From: Pinus tabuliformis
Lineage: Eukaryota; Streptophyta; Pinopsida; Pinales; Pinaceae
Direction: 5' to 3'
Length of the DNA: 64,000 nucleotides
Assembly: GCA_031772625.1 (NCBI GenBank)
Contig: CM062813.1
Coordinates: 694,348,420 to 694,412,419 of the forward strand
Below are positions 23,441 to 35,567 of the stretch, one piece after another; the stretch's first letter is position 1; every line of letters begins with the position of its first letter. The notes under the pieces were generated by a model, which ran no database searches, had not been told where the DNA came from, and worked only from the letters and a program-made list of their open reading frames with translations. The translations under genes were made by a program, and so were the position numbers.

Positions 23441-23974
23441 TTTAGCCATATGGACGTTAAAATAATTTCTTTCTTTCTATAGGACGTCCTTTGATAAGGG
23501 AGAAAGGGCTCCATTGTTTTCACTTTTAGTAAGGCATTTACATTGATCGAGATTTTATGGTTTAGAACTATGGATTTGATTTAGTGTAAGAACTAGAGGT
23601 TTATTTTTTGGCTTGAGATATCCATATTTTTTAGGAGTTTGCATGGAAAAATAATCTTATTCAAGAGAATATTTACAAATAAGGATTTATGGTACCTTTT
23701 CAATGTTCTATTTGTTGCAACGAATCGTAAATTAATTAATTAATTAATTAATTATATATATACTAGCACCTGGGAAATTTTATTTATTTATAAAAAATTA
23801 TGGTCAAAGTGCATAGGGAAGTTATAGAGAGATGGAATCCCTAAGTTTATAGGGAGATCTACATTTTGATATTACATATAGACCAAAATAACATCCCTTG
23901 AAACCAGACATAGCCTTCTCAAGAAAGAAGGGATGGAATAATACATATTTCGTAGACAAAATAGAGATGCTTAA

Positions 23975-24525
23975 TGTTGGGTGTGGAGCCTGATTATCTT
24001 ATATATTCAAAGGTATCACCACATTGGACCCCAGTTCGAAATGGGGGCGGCAACGCTGCCCGTAAAATATTCGCTGCAGGGGGGGTCCAGGGGGGAGCTA
24101 AAAACAGTTGTAAAATTGCCTTGTAAAAGTATAGTAATTTCTAGTCAATCTGGGCCGTTCATTAGGCGGATGATCTGATGGTAGAACTTATGTTTAGTTT
24201 AGGGTTTTTGCCCTAGAAGGAAACCCCTCTCTTTGTATGAGGGCATTGTATTTGAGGCTGTGTGATAGATGTGTATTCTGTGAGCGGGAAATAGAGAGGT
24301 GAGACTGTGAGAGAAAACAGAGGATATTACAACGGATCTGTTGTAGGTTGTGTCTCTTCATTTTGCTGCCTAATATAAAGGAAGGACTGGCTGTTCGGGG
24401 TGGAAGTAGCCCAAACTGGGTGAACCACGTATATCTGTGTCTCTCTTGTTTTATGCGCTTTCTGTGTTTATATTTCTGCAATATTTTATGTGTTCCATTG
24501 CTCCATAATATATAATTTTCTAACA
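23975..24525 (+). repeat. Copia-1 5' LTR
   Basis: The LTR runs from tgttgggtgtggagcc to tataattttctaaca. A TATA-like box tataaag lies at 24374-24380, which would place the transcript start in the last quarter of the LTR. Most differences from the 3' LTR are C/T and G/A changes. Confidence 0.95.
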
Positions 24526-24527
24526 AA

Positions 24528-24542
24528 TGGTATCAGAGCCAA
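24528..24542 (+). promoter_or_regulatory. Copia-1 primer binding site (initiator-Met tRNA)
   Basis: The sequence tggtatcagagcc, starting three bases after the LTR, is the standard plant Copia primer site complementary to the 3' end of initiator methionine tRNA. Confidence 0.9.
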
Positions 24543-24598
24543 GTTTATTTGGCTGATAAACTCGCAGGAAAGAAGGGTTCCTGGTTCGAGTGGGAGCA

Positions 24599-27500
24599 AT
24601 GGCGGAAGATGGTAAGTTTAGGGTCGAGAAATTTAGCGGCCAAAACTTCTCGCTGTGGAAGATGCAGATGGAAGATTATCTGTATAAGAAAGATCTATAC
24701 CTACCATTGGGCGGAAAATCAAAGATGCTGATGGGTATGAAAGATGAAGAATGGAACCTTCTCGATAGAAAGGCACTCGGAACAATACGGTTTTGCCTTG
24801 CTGCGTTAGTCGCCTTCAACATTTCGAAGGAAACCACGACAGAGGGTTTGATTCAGGCGTTGTCGAAACTATATGAAAAACCCTCGGCCTCAAACAAGGT
24901 ATTTCTTATGAAACGGTTATTTAATATGAAGATGTCAGAAGGTGGATCTGTTGCAGACCATTTAAATGATTTTAATACAGTTACAAGTCAGTTAAGTTCT
25001 GTAGGGGTAAACTTTGATGATGAAGTTAGAGCTCTGTTATTCTTGTGCTCATTACTAGAAAGTTGGAATGGTTTGGTAATGGCCATTAGTAACTCCGTTT
25101 CTGGATCTAGTACTTTAAAGTTTGATGATGTTGTCGGTGCTATCCTTAGCGAGGAAATGCGATGGAAAAGCTCCGGTGAGACATCGGGAAATGCTTTGAG
25201 TGCAAAGTCTAGAGGAAGAAAAATGGAAAGAGGAAAGAGCTCAGGATATTGCAGTAAATCAAGGAAAGGCAGATCCAAGTCCAGATCCGGGATAGTGTGC
25301 TGGAAATGTGGAAAGAAAGGACACCTAAAGAAAGACTGTAGATCTCGGAAGAGAAAAGAAGGGGATGCACAGCAAGAAAACAATCATGAAGCAAATGTCA
25401 CAGGTGAGGTGTTACAAGATGCTTTGATTCTTTCTTTTGAAAATATCACTGATTCCTGGGTGGTAGATTCAGGGGCTTCATTCCATGCCACACCTGATAA
25501 GAAATACTTTCATGACTATGTTCAAGGAGATTTTGGACAAGTTCGTCTGGGTGATGATAAACCCTATAAAATCGTTGGAATGGGTAAGGTTCTTGTAAAA
25601 AAGCAGAATGGAAACCAATGGCTATTAAAGGAAGTAAGGCATGTTCTAGATCTAAAGAAAAATCTGATTTCAACAGGGCAGTTAGGCAGTGAAGGTTGTG
25701 TGACAACTTTCACAAATAAAGCTTGGAAGGTCACCAAAGGAGCCCTGGTAATAGCAAAAGGCGAAAAGGTTGGTACATTGTATTTATGCAATGATATTTC
25801 TAACTCTGTTAATGCTTTAACTTCCAAAGGAGCAGATGCAGCATTATGGCATCATAGGCTCGGACACATGAGTGAAAAGGGGATGGAGATTCTTCATTCA
25901 AGGAATTTGTTGCCGGGTTTGAAGAATGTTGATTTGGACTTCTGTGAGAATTGCATTTATGGAAAACAGAAGAGAGTCAGATTTCTCAGAGTTGGGAAAG
26001 AAAAGAAGAATGAAAAATTAGAGCTTGTGCATACAGATGTATGGGGACCTGCTCAGGTATCATCTCTCGGTGGCTCTCGTTATTATGTTACTTTTATTGG
26101 TGATGCAACTAGAAAAACTTGGATTTATTGTATCAAGAATAAATCTGATGGATTTGATACTTTCAAGAAATAGAAAGCTTTGGTTGAGATTGAGACAGGA
26201 AACAAATTGAAGTGTCTTAGATCAGACAATGGAGGTGAATATTGCAACAAAGAGTTTGATAGGTACTGTTCAGAGCATGGAATTTGCAGAGAGAAGACAG
26301 TTCCAAGAACACCACAAGAAAATGGTGTGTCAGAAAGGATGAACAGAAAATTCATGGAGCGTGCAAGGTGCATGAGATTGCATGCAGGATTGCCTTTACA
26401 GTTTTGGGCAGATGCTGTAGATACTGCTGTTTATCTAATAAACAGAGGGCCTTCAAGTTCCTTGGATGGTGGTGTTCCAGAGGAAGCATGGACAGGTAAA
26501 AAGGTAAACTAATCTATTTTAAAGCCTTTTGGTTGTGAGGCCTTTGTCCATATTGATAAAGAAAATAGAACAAAGCTTGAGGCAAAGTCAAAGAAATGTA
26601 CCTTTATTGGATATGGTGTGAATGATTTTGGTTATTGCTTATATGATTACGAAAATCACAAAATCGTTAGGAGCAGAGATGTAATGTTCAATGAAAAGGT
26701 CTTGTATAAGAATCAGTTGCAGGAAAAGAAACATGAAAAGGAAAACAAGGAATACGCAGTTCTTGATGAAATCACTGAAAAAGTAAAGGTGCCTGAAAAT
26801 AATAATAATCAACAACCACAACAACAACAACCACCACAACAACAACAGGCACCCCAAACACCTGAAAGTGGTGTTAGAAGGTCTACCAGGATAAGTAGAC
26901 CCCCTGAACGATACTCTCCTTCATTATATTATTTATTGTTGACTGATTCCGGTGAACCCAAATGTTATGAAGAAGCAATGCAAGTTGAAAGCAGGAAAAA
27001 GTGGGAGGTAGCCATGGAAGAAGAGATGGACTCCTTAATGCATAACCATACTTAGGATTTAGTCAGGTTGCCTGTAGGAAAAACTACATTGAAGAATAAA
27101 TGGGTTTACAGGCTGAAGGAAGAAGATGGAGGAAAACAGAGGTATAAAGCTAGACTTGTGGTGAAGGGGTTTGCACAGAAGAAAGGTATTGATTTTGATG
27201 AAATATTTTCTCCCGTTGTTAAAATGACTTCAATCAGAACTATTTTAAGTCTTGTAGCAGCTGAAGATTTGCATCTTGAGCAGTTAGATGTAAAGACAAC
27301 CTTTCTCCATGGGGATTTGGAGGAAGATATATATATGCAGCAGCCACAAGGATATGAGGTGAAAGGGAAGGAGAAACTAGTGTGAAGGTTGAAGAAGAGC
27401 TTGTATGGCTTAAAACAGGCTCCAAGGCAGTGGTATCTAAAATTTGACAAGTTTATGTCTGAACAAGGTTATACTAGATGTCACTCTGATCATTGTGTTT

Positions 27501-28500
27501 ATTTGAAAAAGCAAAATGATGGCAGCTATATTATATTGTTATTGTATGTAGATGACATGCTTGTTGCAGGATCTATCATGCAGGAAATAAATGTGCTCAA
27601 AAGAAAATTGGCAAATTCATTTGCAATGAAGGATTTGGGAGCTGCAAAACAAATCCTTGGTATGAGAATAACTAGAGACAGGAAAAATCGTAAATTAACA
27701 TTGTCTCAGAATGAGTACGTACAAAAGGTGTTGAAAAAGTTTAACATGTACAATGCAAAACCAGTTAGTACACCTTTTGCTAGCCATTTCAAACTTAGCA
27801 AGGAAATGTGCCCAAAGACCGAAGAAGACATGGATTATATGTCTAAAGTTCCATATGCATTAGCAGTTGGAAGCTTAATGTATACAATGGTCTGCACAAG
27901 GCCTGATATTGCACATGCAGTGGGAGTTGTAAGCAGGTACATGAACAATCCAGGAAAGGAACATTGGATGGCAGTGAAATGGATACTCGGATATTTGAAA
28001 GGTACCACAAATCAAGCATTATGCTTTGGTGGTTCAAACATCTCCCTACAAGGATATGTTGGTGCAGATATGGCAGGTGACAGAGATAATAGGAGGAGCA
28101 CTACAGGATATGTATTTACTGTTGGAGGAACAACTGTCAGTTGGGTTTCAAAAATCCAAAGTGTTGTTGCACTTTCAACAACAGAAGCAGAGTATGCTGC
28201 TGCTACAGAGGCTAGTAAAGAAATGATTTGGTTACAAAGGTTTATGGGTGAATTGAGTAAGGAGCATGATATGGGCACGTTATACAGTGATAGCCAAAGT
28301 GCCATTCATCTTGCAAAGAACTCAGCATTTCATTCCAGGACTAAACACATACAGCTCAAGTACCATTTCATACGATCAGCGTTGGAAGATGGAGAGTTGA
28401 AGCTGGAAGAATCCTGTAGATATGCTAACAAAAGTTGTAACCAGGGAGAAACTGAGAATATGCTCAGTTTCAATTGGTATTCAAGGATGACGATGAAGAT
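24599..28500 (+). pseudogene. Copia-1 gag-pol polyprotein with four in-frame stops
   Basis: The ATG at 24599 (caATGgc) starts GAG. A CCHC zinc knuckle (CWKCGKKGHLKKDC, 25298-25339) is followed by an aspartic protease (VVDSGASFHAT), then integrase with an HHCC region (HHRLGHMS...CENCIYGKQ) and DDE residues (HTDVWGP, RSDNGGEY, ENGVSE). Reverse transcriptase (KSLYGLKQAPRQWY, LYVDDM) and RNase H (GADMAGD, TEAEYAA, SDSQSAIHLAKN) come last. The frame is interrupted only by TAG at 26171, TAA at 26510, TAG at 27053 and TGA at 27383; at least three look like single transitions from Trp or Cys codons. No frameshift is present. The real end of coding is just before the 3' LTR; the open frame runs on into the LTR to 28714. 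Confidence 0.92.
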
Positions 28501-28574
28501 GAGAAACAACCAGGTCCAAAGAGGATTCATTGTCCAGCAAATGGAGCAGCGGTGGAGTTGCTACAATCAGTCTC

Positions 28575-28586
28575 CAAGTGGGAGAT
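28575..28586 (+). promoter_or_regulatory. Copia-1 polypurine tract
   Basis: The purine-rich aagtgggagat lies immediately ahead of the 3' LTR and is the expected plus-strand primer. Confidence 0.75.
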
Positions 28587-29138
28587 TGTTGGGTGTGGAG
28601 CCTGATTATCTTCTATATTCAAAGGTATCGCCACATTGGACCCCAGTTCGAAATGGGGGCAGCAATGCCGCCCGTAAAATATTCGCTGCAGGGGGGGTCC
28701 GGGGGGGGAGCTAAAAATAGCTGTAAAATTGCCTTGTAAAAGTATAGTAATTTCTAGTCAATCTGGGCTGTTCATTAGGCGGATGATCTGACGGTAGAAC
28801 TTATGTTTAGTTTAGGGTTTTTGCCCTAGAAGGCAACCCCTCTCTTTGTATGAGGGCATTGTATTTGAGGCTGTGTGATAGATGTGTATTCTGTGAGCGG
28901 GAAATAGAGAGGTGAGACTGTGAGAGAAAACAGAGGATATTACAACAGATCTGCTGTAGGTTGTGTCTCTTCATTTTGCTGGATAATATAAAGGAAGGAC
29001 TGGCTGTTCGGGGTGGACGTAGCCCAAACTGGGTGAACCACGTATATCTGTGTCTCTCTTTTTTTATGCGCTTTCTGTGTTTATATTTCTGCAATATTTT
29101 ATGTGTTCCATTGCTCCATAATATATAATTTTCTAACA
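28587..29138 (+). repeat. Copia-1 3' LTR
   Basis: This matches 23975-24525 from end to end at about 97% by hand count. It is followed directly by the target duplication cttaa. Confidence 0.95.
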
Positions 29139-30059
29139 CTTAAGAAGAAGCAATATACTTCCAAACAAATAATTATTAGTTTACCTGTGGATACCCAAAA
29201 AGATCCCATAGATCCATATATTGGTTCGTGATACAAAAAGAGGTGAGATTAAACATATATATAAAAAAAAATCGGAGTTACTTGAGGTGGCAAGCCAGAT
29301 TGTTAGTGACAGTGCACGTGTTCACTTTAGGATGACCTGTAGTTGTTGAGGGAGAAGAGATATCCATGTTGGTTCTAGTAATAAATTGGCCACGTATCAA
29401 AGATGATTGAGGAGGAGAATGCCTTGAATTTTCCAACTTGAAGACTAATTGCTCGAGTGAATCAACTCATTGCTTTAGATGGAGTAAAATGCTTATAAAA
29501 ACATCAAGCCTATTACCTAAATTACCTTGCAGGTTTGTCAATATATTTGTCAGGGAGTCCAAGCCGTTGCGCAAGTCCTAAGCTACCTTATTATGTTGAC
29601 AAAGGGAACTACAAGTGGCTCATAGTTCCCCAAAATCCATGATTAAGTTTGCAACAGGAATGAAGAGATGAGAAAACAAAACAGAATTCCCAACAACCTG
29701 CACCAAATCAAAGATATACCCTGTTCAATCATCAAATTCATCAACATGCCAGCTTCCCAACATAGTAGAGTCCACATACAAAAATGAATAGATCACACAA
29801 GGGTTGTGTGGGAAAAGATAGAGTGAGATAATTTCCTATCGAGTTGATTTACAAGATATCATCACCAATGGTGGCGAGTTTATGCTCCCAATATTCATTA
29901 TGTGAGGTGACATACATGGTAGTGGCTCTGTATGAAGTGTGGGTGATTTGACACTTGTTAAGCTAGGAGGATGTCGCTGGAGAATGGAGTAGGGCGGCTT
30001 ATTAATTCAGATTCTCCTTAACCTTAATAATTGCTTATGAGCTTTAGTTATCTTCTTAT

Positions 30060-30930
30060 GTTTCTTTATTCGATCTTTTCACCAAATAATTATCAAGAGA
30101 AAAACAATAAAGACAATGGACACAAGTATTAAGCTCCAAGCCAGGGAAAAACCCATCCAAGGGGAAAACCCAAAAAATCTCTTCTCTTCATATAGAATCT
30201 GCTTCAAATGAGAAACCAAGACCCAAAACCCTAGACCAAGTCCTCCTCCAAGTACCAAGTCAACCCTCCAAAGAGACCCTTCCAAGTAGTCAAAAGTCCA
30301 CTCAAGTCAACAAAGAGTCAATCTTATTCAAATCTAATTCAAATTTAGATTTTGGCCTATAACTTCAAGACTTTGGACCTGTAGTAGCTTCAAAATTTTG
30401 GCCTCCTTCAACAAATCTGAAACCCTAATACTTTCGCATGTGTGACCAGAAAATACCAAAATTTCATCTTTTCTCCTTCGCTAGGGTTTTTCTCCTTGAC
30501 TCTTATCCTTCTCTCTCTTTTTCCTCTTATTTTTATTACAGATCGAACTTGTTGATTGGTTTCCCAAACGAGGTCAAGCTCCTCTTATTTATAGCCTTCT
30601 CATGAGGTCGAATTAGCCCTCTCTAGGCCAACTTGTGCTTGGAGGCATTTAGGACTTTCTAGACTCAAAATTAATATCTTTTACATGTTACAACTTGCCC
30701 AATGGGGTCTTATACAAATGACAAGGACTCTATTGACATGAAAAACCCTAGAAGCATGAAGAACATGTTTGACCTAGATGACCATCAAAATGGAGCATGA
30801 AACCCATGTTTAAAATAATATTTTTATTTCTTCTCTTTCTTGTAACATAAGATATACATAATGACTTGAGTACATTGACAATTATGAAGACCGAAACTAG
30901 TTACATTTTCCAACACTCCCTCTTAACTAG
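30060..30930 (-). repeat. Probable LTR end and polypurine tract of a minus-strand element
   Basis: At 30911-30915 the text ...acattttccaaca is followed by ctccctcttaactaggg. This is the same layout as the left LTR end of Copia-2 (58313, ...ctcaaca followed by ctccctctcaacaag). On the minus strand it reads as a purine tract gagggag followed by TGTTGGAAAATG. The upstream limit of this LTR cannot be set. The first part is shared with the duplicated block up to about 30500. No matching right-hand LTR was recognised. Confidence 0.4.
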
Positions 30931-32040
30931 GGAGGTATTCATAATTGTGCTCCTAGTACAAGGTTATCCTTAAACTAAAGAGTTCTCATAAGAAGAGTCG
31001 GATTGGTAAGCCGTCTTTAAGCATAAATATCATGACTAGCATTGTCAACATAGTAAGGCTTTAACTTGATAAGATCTTTCTTGTACAAGAGCATAATGTT
31101 AGGAGGCTTTACATGATATACCACACTACCTCTACAAGGTACATAACCCATCCGAATGTTCACTAGGTATGTCCTTTTAGGACTATTCTTATCTTGGATT
31201 TCCAATCCTCAAAGAATATTGGTTCTCTTCGACCACTCTTGTATTGGATACCTATCCAATCCTCAAAGAGTGTCAGCCCACTTCATATATTGGATTTCTA
31301 TCCTCAAAGAAATCACAAATGCTTATCCAAACCTCCATTCATCAGTCTCTCTCCACGGCCTTCACTTAGACATATGACTATTAGTCCTATCCTAGTGCAT
31401 GACACATGAAGAAGAGTACACGTGTGATGTTTAAAATCACTCGCTCTCAACTAGAGAGGAGATCCCTATTCCCACTTGTTTTAGGGAATATATCCTTTCT
31501 TCTTTACAAATATTAAGGAGACTTCATACTCCCTCTAAATCATAGAGGAGATTCTTTTACTTCCTTTCAATTGGGAAGTCATAACCACAAGTTCTCTAGC
31601 TTATTTCCATAAGTGTATCAACGACTAGTTCTTCATGGAGATAGTTGCATGGATCCTTCTTTCCTTCGTATCTCATCATATTGAGATTCTCTCTTTTGGG
31701 ATATTATGGAGCCATCTTCTTCCTTCAATCTTGCAACATGATTCAAGCCATCAATCTTGCTTATCACTTTCCTCTAGTCATCATCAATGAAGGCATTATA
31801 TTTAGCCTTATCAAACTTCAAGCTAAGTATAGCTCCCTCTTAAACATGAAAGTGATCTTTGTTGATGTATGAACATGAACATCAGGTTATCTTCTTAAAC
31901 TTCTACCTTTCATTCCCAAGATGATGACGTAAACATCTTGACTGCATAATTTCCAAAACCATATTCTTTGAATTGAATTCAACACCAACAGTTGAACTTG
32001 CCTCAACTCTCATAATGTATTCTTGTAATATCCTTCCAGG
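30931..32040. other. Non-coding stretch between LTR-like end and coiled-coil pseudogene
   Basis: No gene is supported. A degenerate short repeat (ttggattt or ttggatac followed by ctatcctcaaagaa-like text) occurs three times at about 31193-31315. Small open frames are short and have no recognisable motif. Confidence 0.5.
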
Positions 32041-35000
32041 TGGAAAAATAATATGTTAATCAGATAAACAATATCAAAATATTAATACTAGAATTTGCAC
32101 CAGATGCTGCAAAGGAAACTTCGTAAGTGATTCTTGTTTCATTGTTGATTGGTGTTCCAATTCTTTCTTTTGTACACGAAGTTGATATGCATCCACTTTT
32201 GCCTTCTCTTGAAGATCCTTCAACTATGTCAAATTCATTTTCAACTCTTCTGTCTTCACCTCTTGCTCTGTCAAACAATGCTTTAATTTATCATGTTCAC
32301 TAAGAAGCTACATAAACTCATTGTTTTTCTCATCCATCTTGCACTGAAGAAACACAACTCTTATTTCTAGTTCATTCTTGTAGCGTTTCAACTCATCCAA
32401 TTTTGAATCTGAATTTCTCAACATTTCTTTCACTAAGCTAAGATCCTCATCAACTTTTTGTCCTTCCCGAATAGCTCCATCTAAAGAAACATCTAATGCT
32501 GCCTTCTCTACATTACAAATGTCTAAACATTTTTTAATATTTTGAATTTCAGCTTTTATAGCGTCATATTCCTCAGCCTTATAAAGAATTTCATTCTCCA
32601 CATTGGAAAGAGTTTCCACTTATGTCACCCAATTCTCTATCTGAATTTTCCAGCACAATTTTTAATGAACAAAGCTCATCCTCAAGTGTGCACTTTTCAG
32701 ATTAAATCTATGAAAGGAAACATTTAATTGTGCATTTTCCTCTTTAGAACTCTCCAAAACCATCTTACATCTTTCAAATTCAACCTTCATATTGTCATAT
32801 TCCTTAATCCTTTCAATAAGACTGTTCTTATCCTTTAGAACAATTTGTATCTCTATCTCAAACTCTGAAACTTTACTGCATAGCTCTTGCTTCCTTTGAA
32901 TATAATTTTTTTCATTATTCATCAATTTCTCATTACCACTCCATGTAGTTTGCATCCTTGATAGTAATGCCTCTTGTTATGTGTTTGACTGATCCAGTTG
33001 GGTCATGAATTCTTGCACTTTCTTTTCAAAGTCCTTTGTAACAAATGCAACCTCTGCATTAGCTCCCTCTAGTGATTCTCGCAAGCCTAATGAGTATTCA
33101 TCTAAATTGTTCTTTTCAGCATGTAGTTGAGATGATTCTTCCTCTGCCTTTTGTTGAAGTTTTTTCTACAAAACTAACAAATGTTTCATGCCTTCTGTCT
33201 TTGACTCTTGTTCTACCAACCTCTGCTTAAGTTCACTTTGATGACTTCAAAGCTCCATCAATTCATTTTTATTCTAATAATGAGATGTTAATTCAACAAC
33301 TTTCTCCTCCAATATGAACTAGAGTGATGCAACCATTTTCTCTAGTGTATCATTGCAGCATTCTAACCTATCCGTATTTGTATCTGAATTTTTCAGTGTT
33401 TCTTTCAATGAGCTAAGCTCATCCTCTAGATTGCCCTTTTTCTGACTAACCCTTTGTAAAGTTCCCTCTAAATCAGTCCTCTCTATTTTATAACCATCTA
33501 AATTTCTTTTACAACTCTCAAATTCAGACTTTATGACATTATATTCTTCAAAATTTTGAACAAGGTAGTCCTTTTGAACCATGACAACTTGTATATCTCT
33601 CTCCAACTCTGAAATTTTATTGCATAGCTCTTGGTTCCTTTGAATATAATTTGTTTCATTATTCATCAGCTTCTCATTATTATCCCATGCATCTTGTAGC
33701 CTTGACAATAATGATTCTTGTTGCTTGTTTGACAAATCCAATTAGGTTATAAGTTCTTGCACCTGGCCTTCACATTCCCTTTTAATAAATGCAATATTTA
33801 CATTGGCACTCTGTATTAATTCTTGCAAAACTGATAATGTTGTTCTAAATTGTCTTTTTCAGCATACAATTGAGATGCTTCTGCCTCTACCTTCTGTTGA
33901 AGATAATTTTTCAAAACTATCAATTGTTCCATATCTTGTGTTTTTTATTCTTGTTCTAGAAACCTCCACTCAAGTTCACTGGGTTGACTTTGAAGCTCCA
34001 TCACTGCATTCATTTGCTCATAATGAGTTGATAATTTAGTAAGCTTGTCCTCCAATATGAACTGGAGGGATCAAATTGTTCTCTCTAGCTCATCCTTACA
34101 ACGTTTCAACTTATCCCCATCAGCATTTGAATTTCTCAGTGTTTCTTTCAGTGAGCTAAGGTCCTCCTCCTGTTTGGTTTCTTCTTGACCAACTCTCTAC
34201 AAAGAAGCTTCTAGAACATTCCTCTCTATTTTATAGCCATCTAAAGTTATTTTACAACTCTCAAGTTCAGTTTTTATGATATTATATTCTTCAACCTCTT
34301 TTATAAGGTAGTTCTTTTCATTTGTGAGAGCTTGTATCTCTCTCTCCAACATCAATTTTTTTATAGAATGCTCTTCATCTCTTGCAATGTAGTTTGTTTC
34401 TCTTTTTAGACAATTTTCAAGCTCATTAGATGTGTTTTGTATCTTTGACAACAACTCCTCTTCAAGTTTCTTTGATATATTCAACTGCATCAAAAGCTCT
34501 TGTACCTTCTCATCAGATTGTTTTCTGATAAGTGCAATCTCTGCATCAGCTTTCTGAGTGATTCTTGCATAAATGATAATTGATCTAACAATTCATTCTT
34601 TTGTAGCTGGAGTTGGGAAGCTTCTAAAAATGCTTGTGTTGCTAGTTTCTCATTTGCATCAAAAGTAGAAGAAATCTTTATAGAAAGTCATTCAAGCTCC
34701 TTTTGAAGTTGTTCAACTATGCAAGCATTATTCCATTGAGTCTTCTTCCATGCTGCTTCTACCCTGTTGGCCCCTTTCTTCAATTTTGTCTTGGACAGGA
34801 CCATATCATTCCTATCAGCTGCAAACCTTGCTTCTTGCTCATCAAGCTCTTGTTGGAGATTTTCTACCTTACTCTGAAGGGTGCTTATACTACATAAAGA
34901 AATTACATGCTCATCTCTGAGGGCTTGCAGCTGCTCCTGCAGTTGTTTCTCTGAAAACTCTAAATATGAGGCACGTTCCTCAAGTTCATGTATCAGGGCT

Positions 35001-35300
35001 TCATATTCATACTCTAACTACTCCTTTTCTTTTGACAAAAAGTCCCATGCCCTTTTGTAGTCCTCTGCTTCTGCAGAAAGTTCGAACATCCTTTCCTCTA
35101 GCTCAAAAGTGGAGTTAATCTTACTGTCACTTTTGCTGACTTTATCTGATAGATGACAAATGGACTTCATCCTTTTCTATATCTTTTTTCAATTGTGTCT
35201 TGAGATGAGAAATCCTTTTCAGAATTTGATTGTTCATTACCTCTAGCAGAAACAATTTGATGTGCACATCTTCATGATCATTCACTATGTTTGTGTTCAT
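32040..35300 (-). pseudogene. Myosin-heavy-chain-related (NT-C2 family) coiled-coil pseudogene
   Basis: Read on the minus strand from about 35300, the text encodes nearly continuous heptad-repeat protein with scattered stops. The upstream part (34600-35100) closely resembles the plant NT-C2/myosin-heavy-chain-related proteins by eye: SAEAEDYKRAWDFLSKEKE, AAWKKTQWNNACIVEQLQKE and SSTFDANEKLATQAFLEASQ. Downstream come Glu/Lys/Asn-rich coiled-coil blocks (open pieces 34197-34493, 33319-33741, 32662-32955 and 32308-32619) that repeat about every 740 bp. No N-terminal C2 domain is present. I see no introns, so it is a single exon, a retrocopy, or a fragment captured by a mobile element; the minus-strand LTR-like end at 30915 fits capture. 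Function of the family is poorly known; stops exclude a working product here. Confidence 0.7.
32110..34440 (-). repeat. About 740-bp tandem repeats within the coiled-coil pseudogene
   Basis: Equivalent landmarks recur: ctctctccaactctgaaatt and relatives at about 32851, 33596 and 34335 (spacings about 745 and 739 bp), and tttcttt-caatgagctaag variants at about 32428, 33400 and 34143. Each unit would add about 247 residues of coiled coil. Units are clearly diverged, so the expansion is old. Confidence 0.7.
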
Positions 35301-35309
35301 CCCAATTGT

Positions 35310-35567
35310 TGATCCAAAATTGGTGTTTTCTCTGAAATCCTTGTGGAAAAGAGCACAAGGATATTTGGAAAACTTGAAAAACCTTTAACGACAAACCTAT
35401 TAAATGATGTTTAGCACCGAACCTCGTCGCACCTAAATATTGATTTCAAACTTACCCAACAAAACTTTGTAACTCACAACTAATATGAAGAGACATAATG
35501 CAAAGCATAAACCTTCATTACACATTCAACAAAAATAATTAGAAGTAATCTTTGCCCATGTCCCTCC
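35310..35567. other. Flank of long-LTR element; shared motif with 57215-57425
   Basis: The phrase gatgtttagcaccgaacctc (35406-35425) recurs as gatgtttggcaccgaacctc at 57319-57338, on the other side of the long-LTR element. No gene is seen. These flanks may be two parts of one repeat that the long-LTR element entered, possibly an LTR of the coiled-coil-bearing element. Confidence 0.4.

Larger units (their letters stand above)
23975..29138 (+). mobile_element. Full-length Ty1/Copia retrotransposon (Tnt1/Tork-like), Copia-1
   Basis: Two LTRs (551 and 552 bp, TG...CA) flank an internal region with primer site, gag-pol and polypurine tract. The 5-bp target duplication is cttaa (23970-23974 and 29139-29143). 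The intact pre-insertion site is present in the other duplicated block at about 2481 (gatgcttaagaagaag). By hand count the LTRs differ at about 17 bases plus one indel (about 3%), so insertion is fairly recent. Coding order gag-PR-INT-RT-RH is the Copia order. All coding lies in one frame with four in-frame stops and no frameshift. Confidence 0.95.
18013..30500. repeat. Duplicated block, copy 2 (carries LINE and Copia insertions)
   Basis: This aligns with 1-5050 once the LINE (18605-22052) and the Copia element (23975-29138) are removed. The hAT-like element of copy 1 is absent: the site cccaaaatcc is intact near 29631. A small indel near 29500 and scattered substitutions separate the copies. 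The stretch 29139-30500 outside the insertions has no believable gene. Confidence 0.85.

Noticed and set aside
24194-24526. 110-codon minus-strand ORF in the Copia-1 LTR, also at 28807-29139
   Set aside because: Present in both LTRs merely because they are near identical; covers the LTR promoter region and shows no domain.
24988-25383. 131-codon minus-strand ORF antisense to Copia-1 gag, and other antisense frames through 28530
   Set aside because: These mirror the real gag-pol coding strand, have no domain of their own, and share its codon pattern.
30079-30285. 68-codon minus-strand ORF near the right end of the duplicated block
   Set aside because: The corresponding part of copy 1 (about 4640-4850) does not keep the frame. 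No motif.
31156-31409. Two overlapping plus-strand ORFs of about 70 codons
   Set aside because: Both follow a degenerate short DNA repeat (tcctcaaaga), have no domain, and overlap in different frames.
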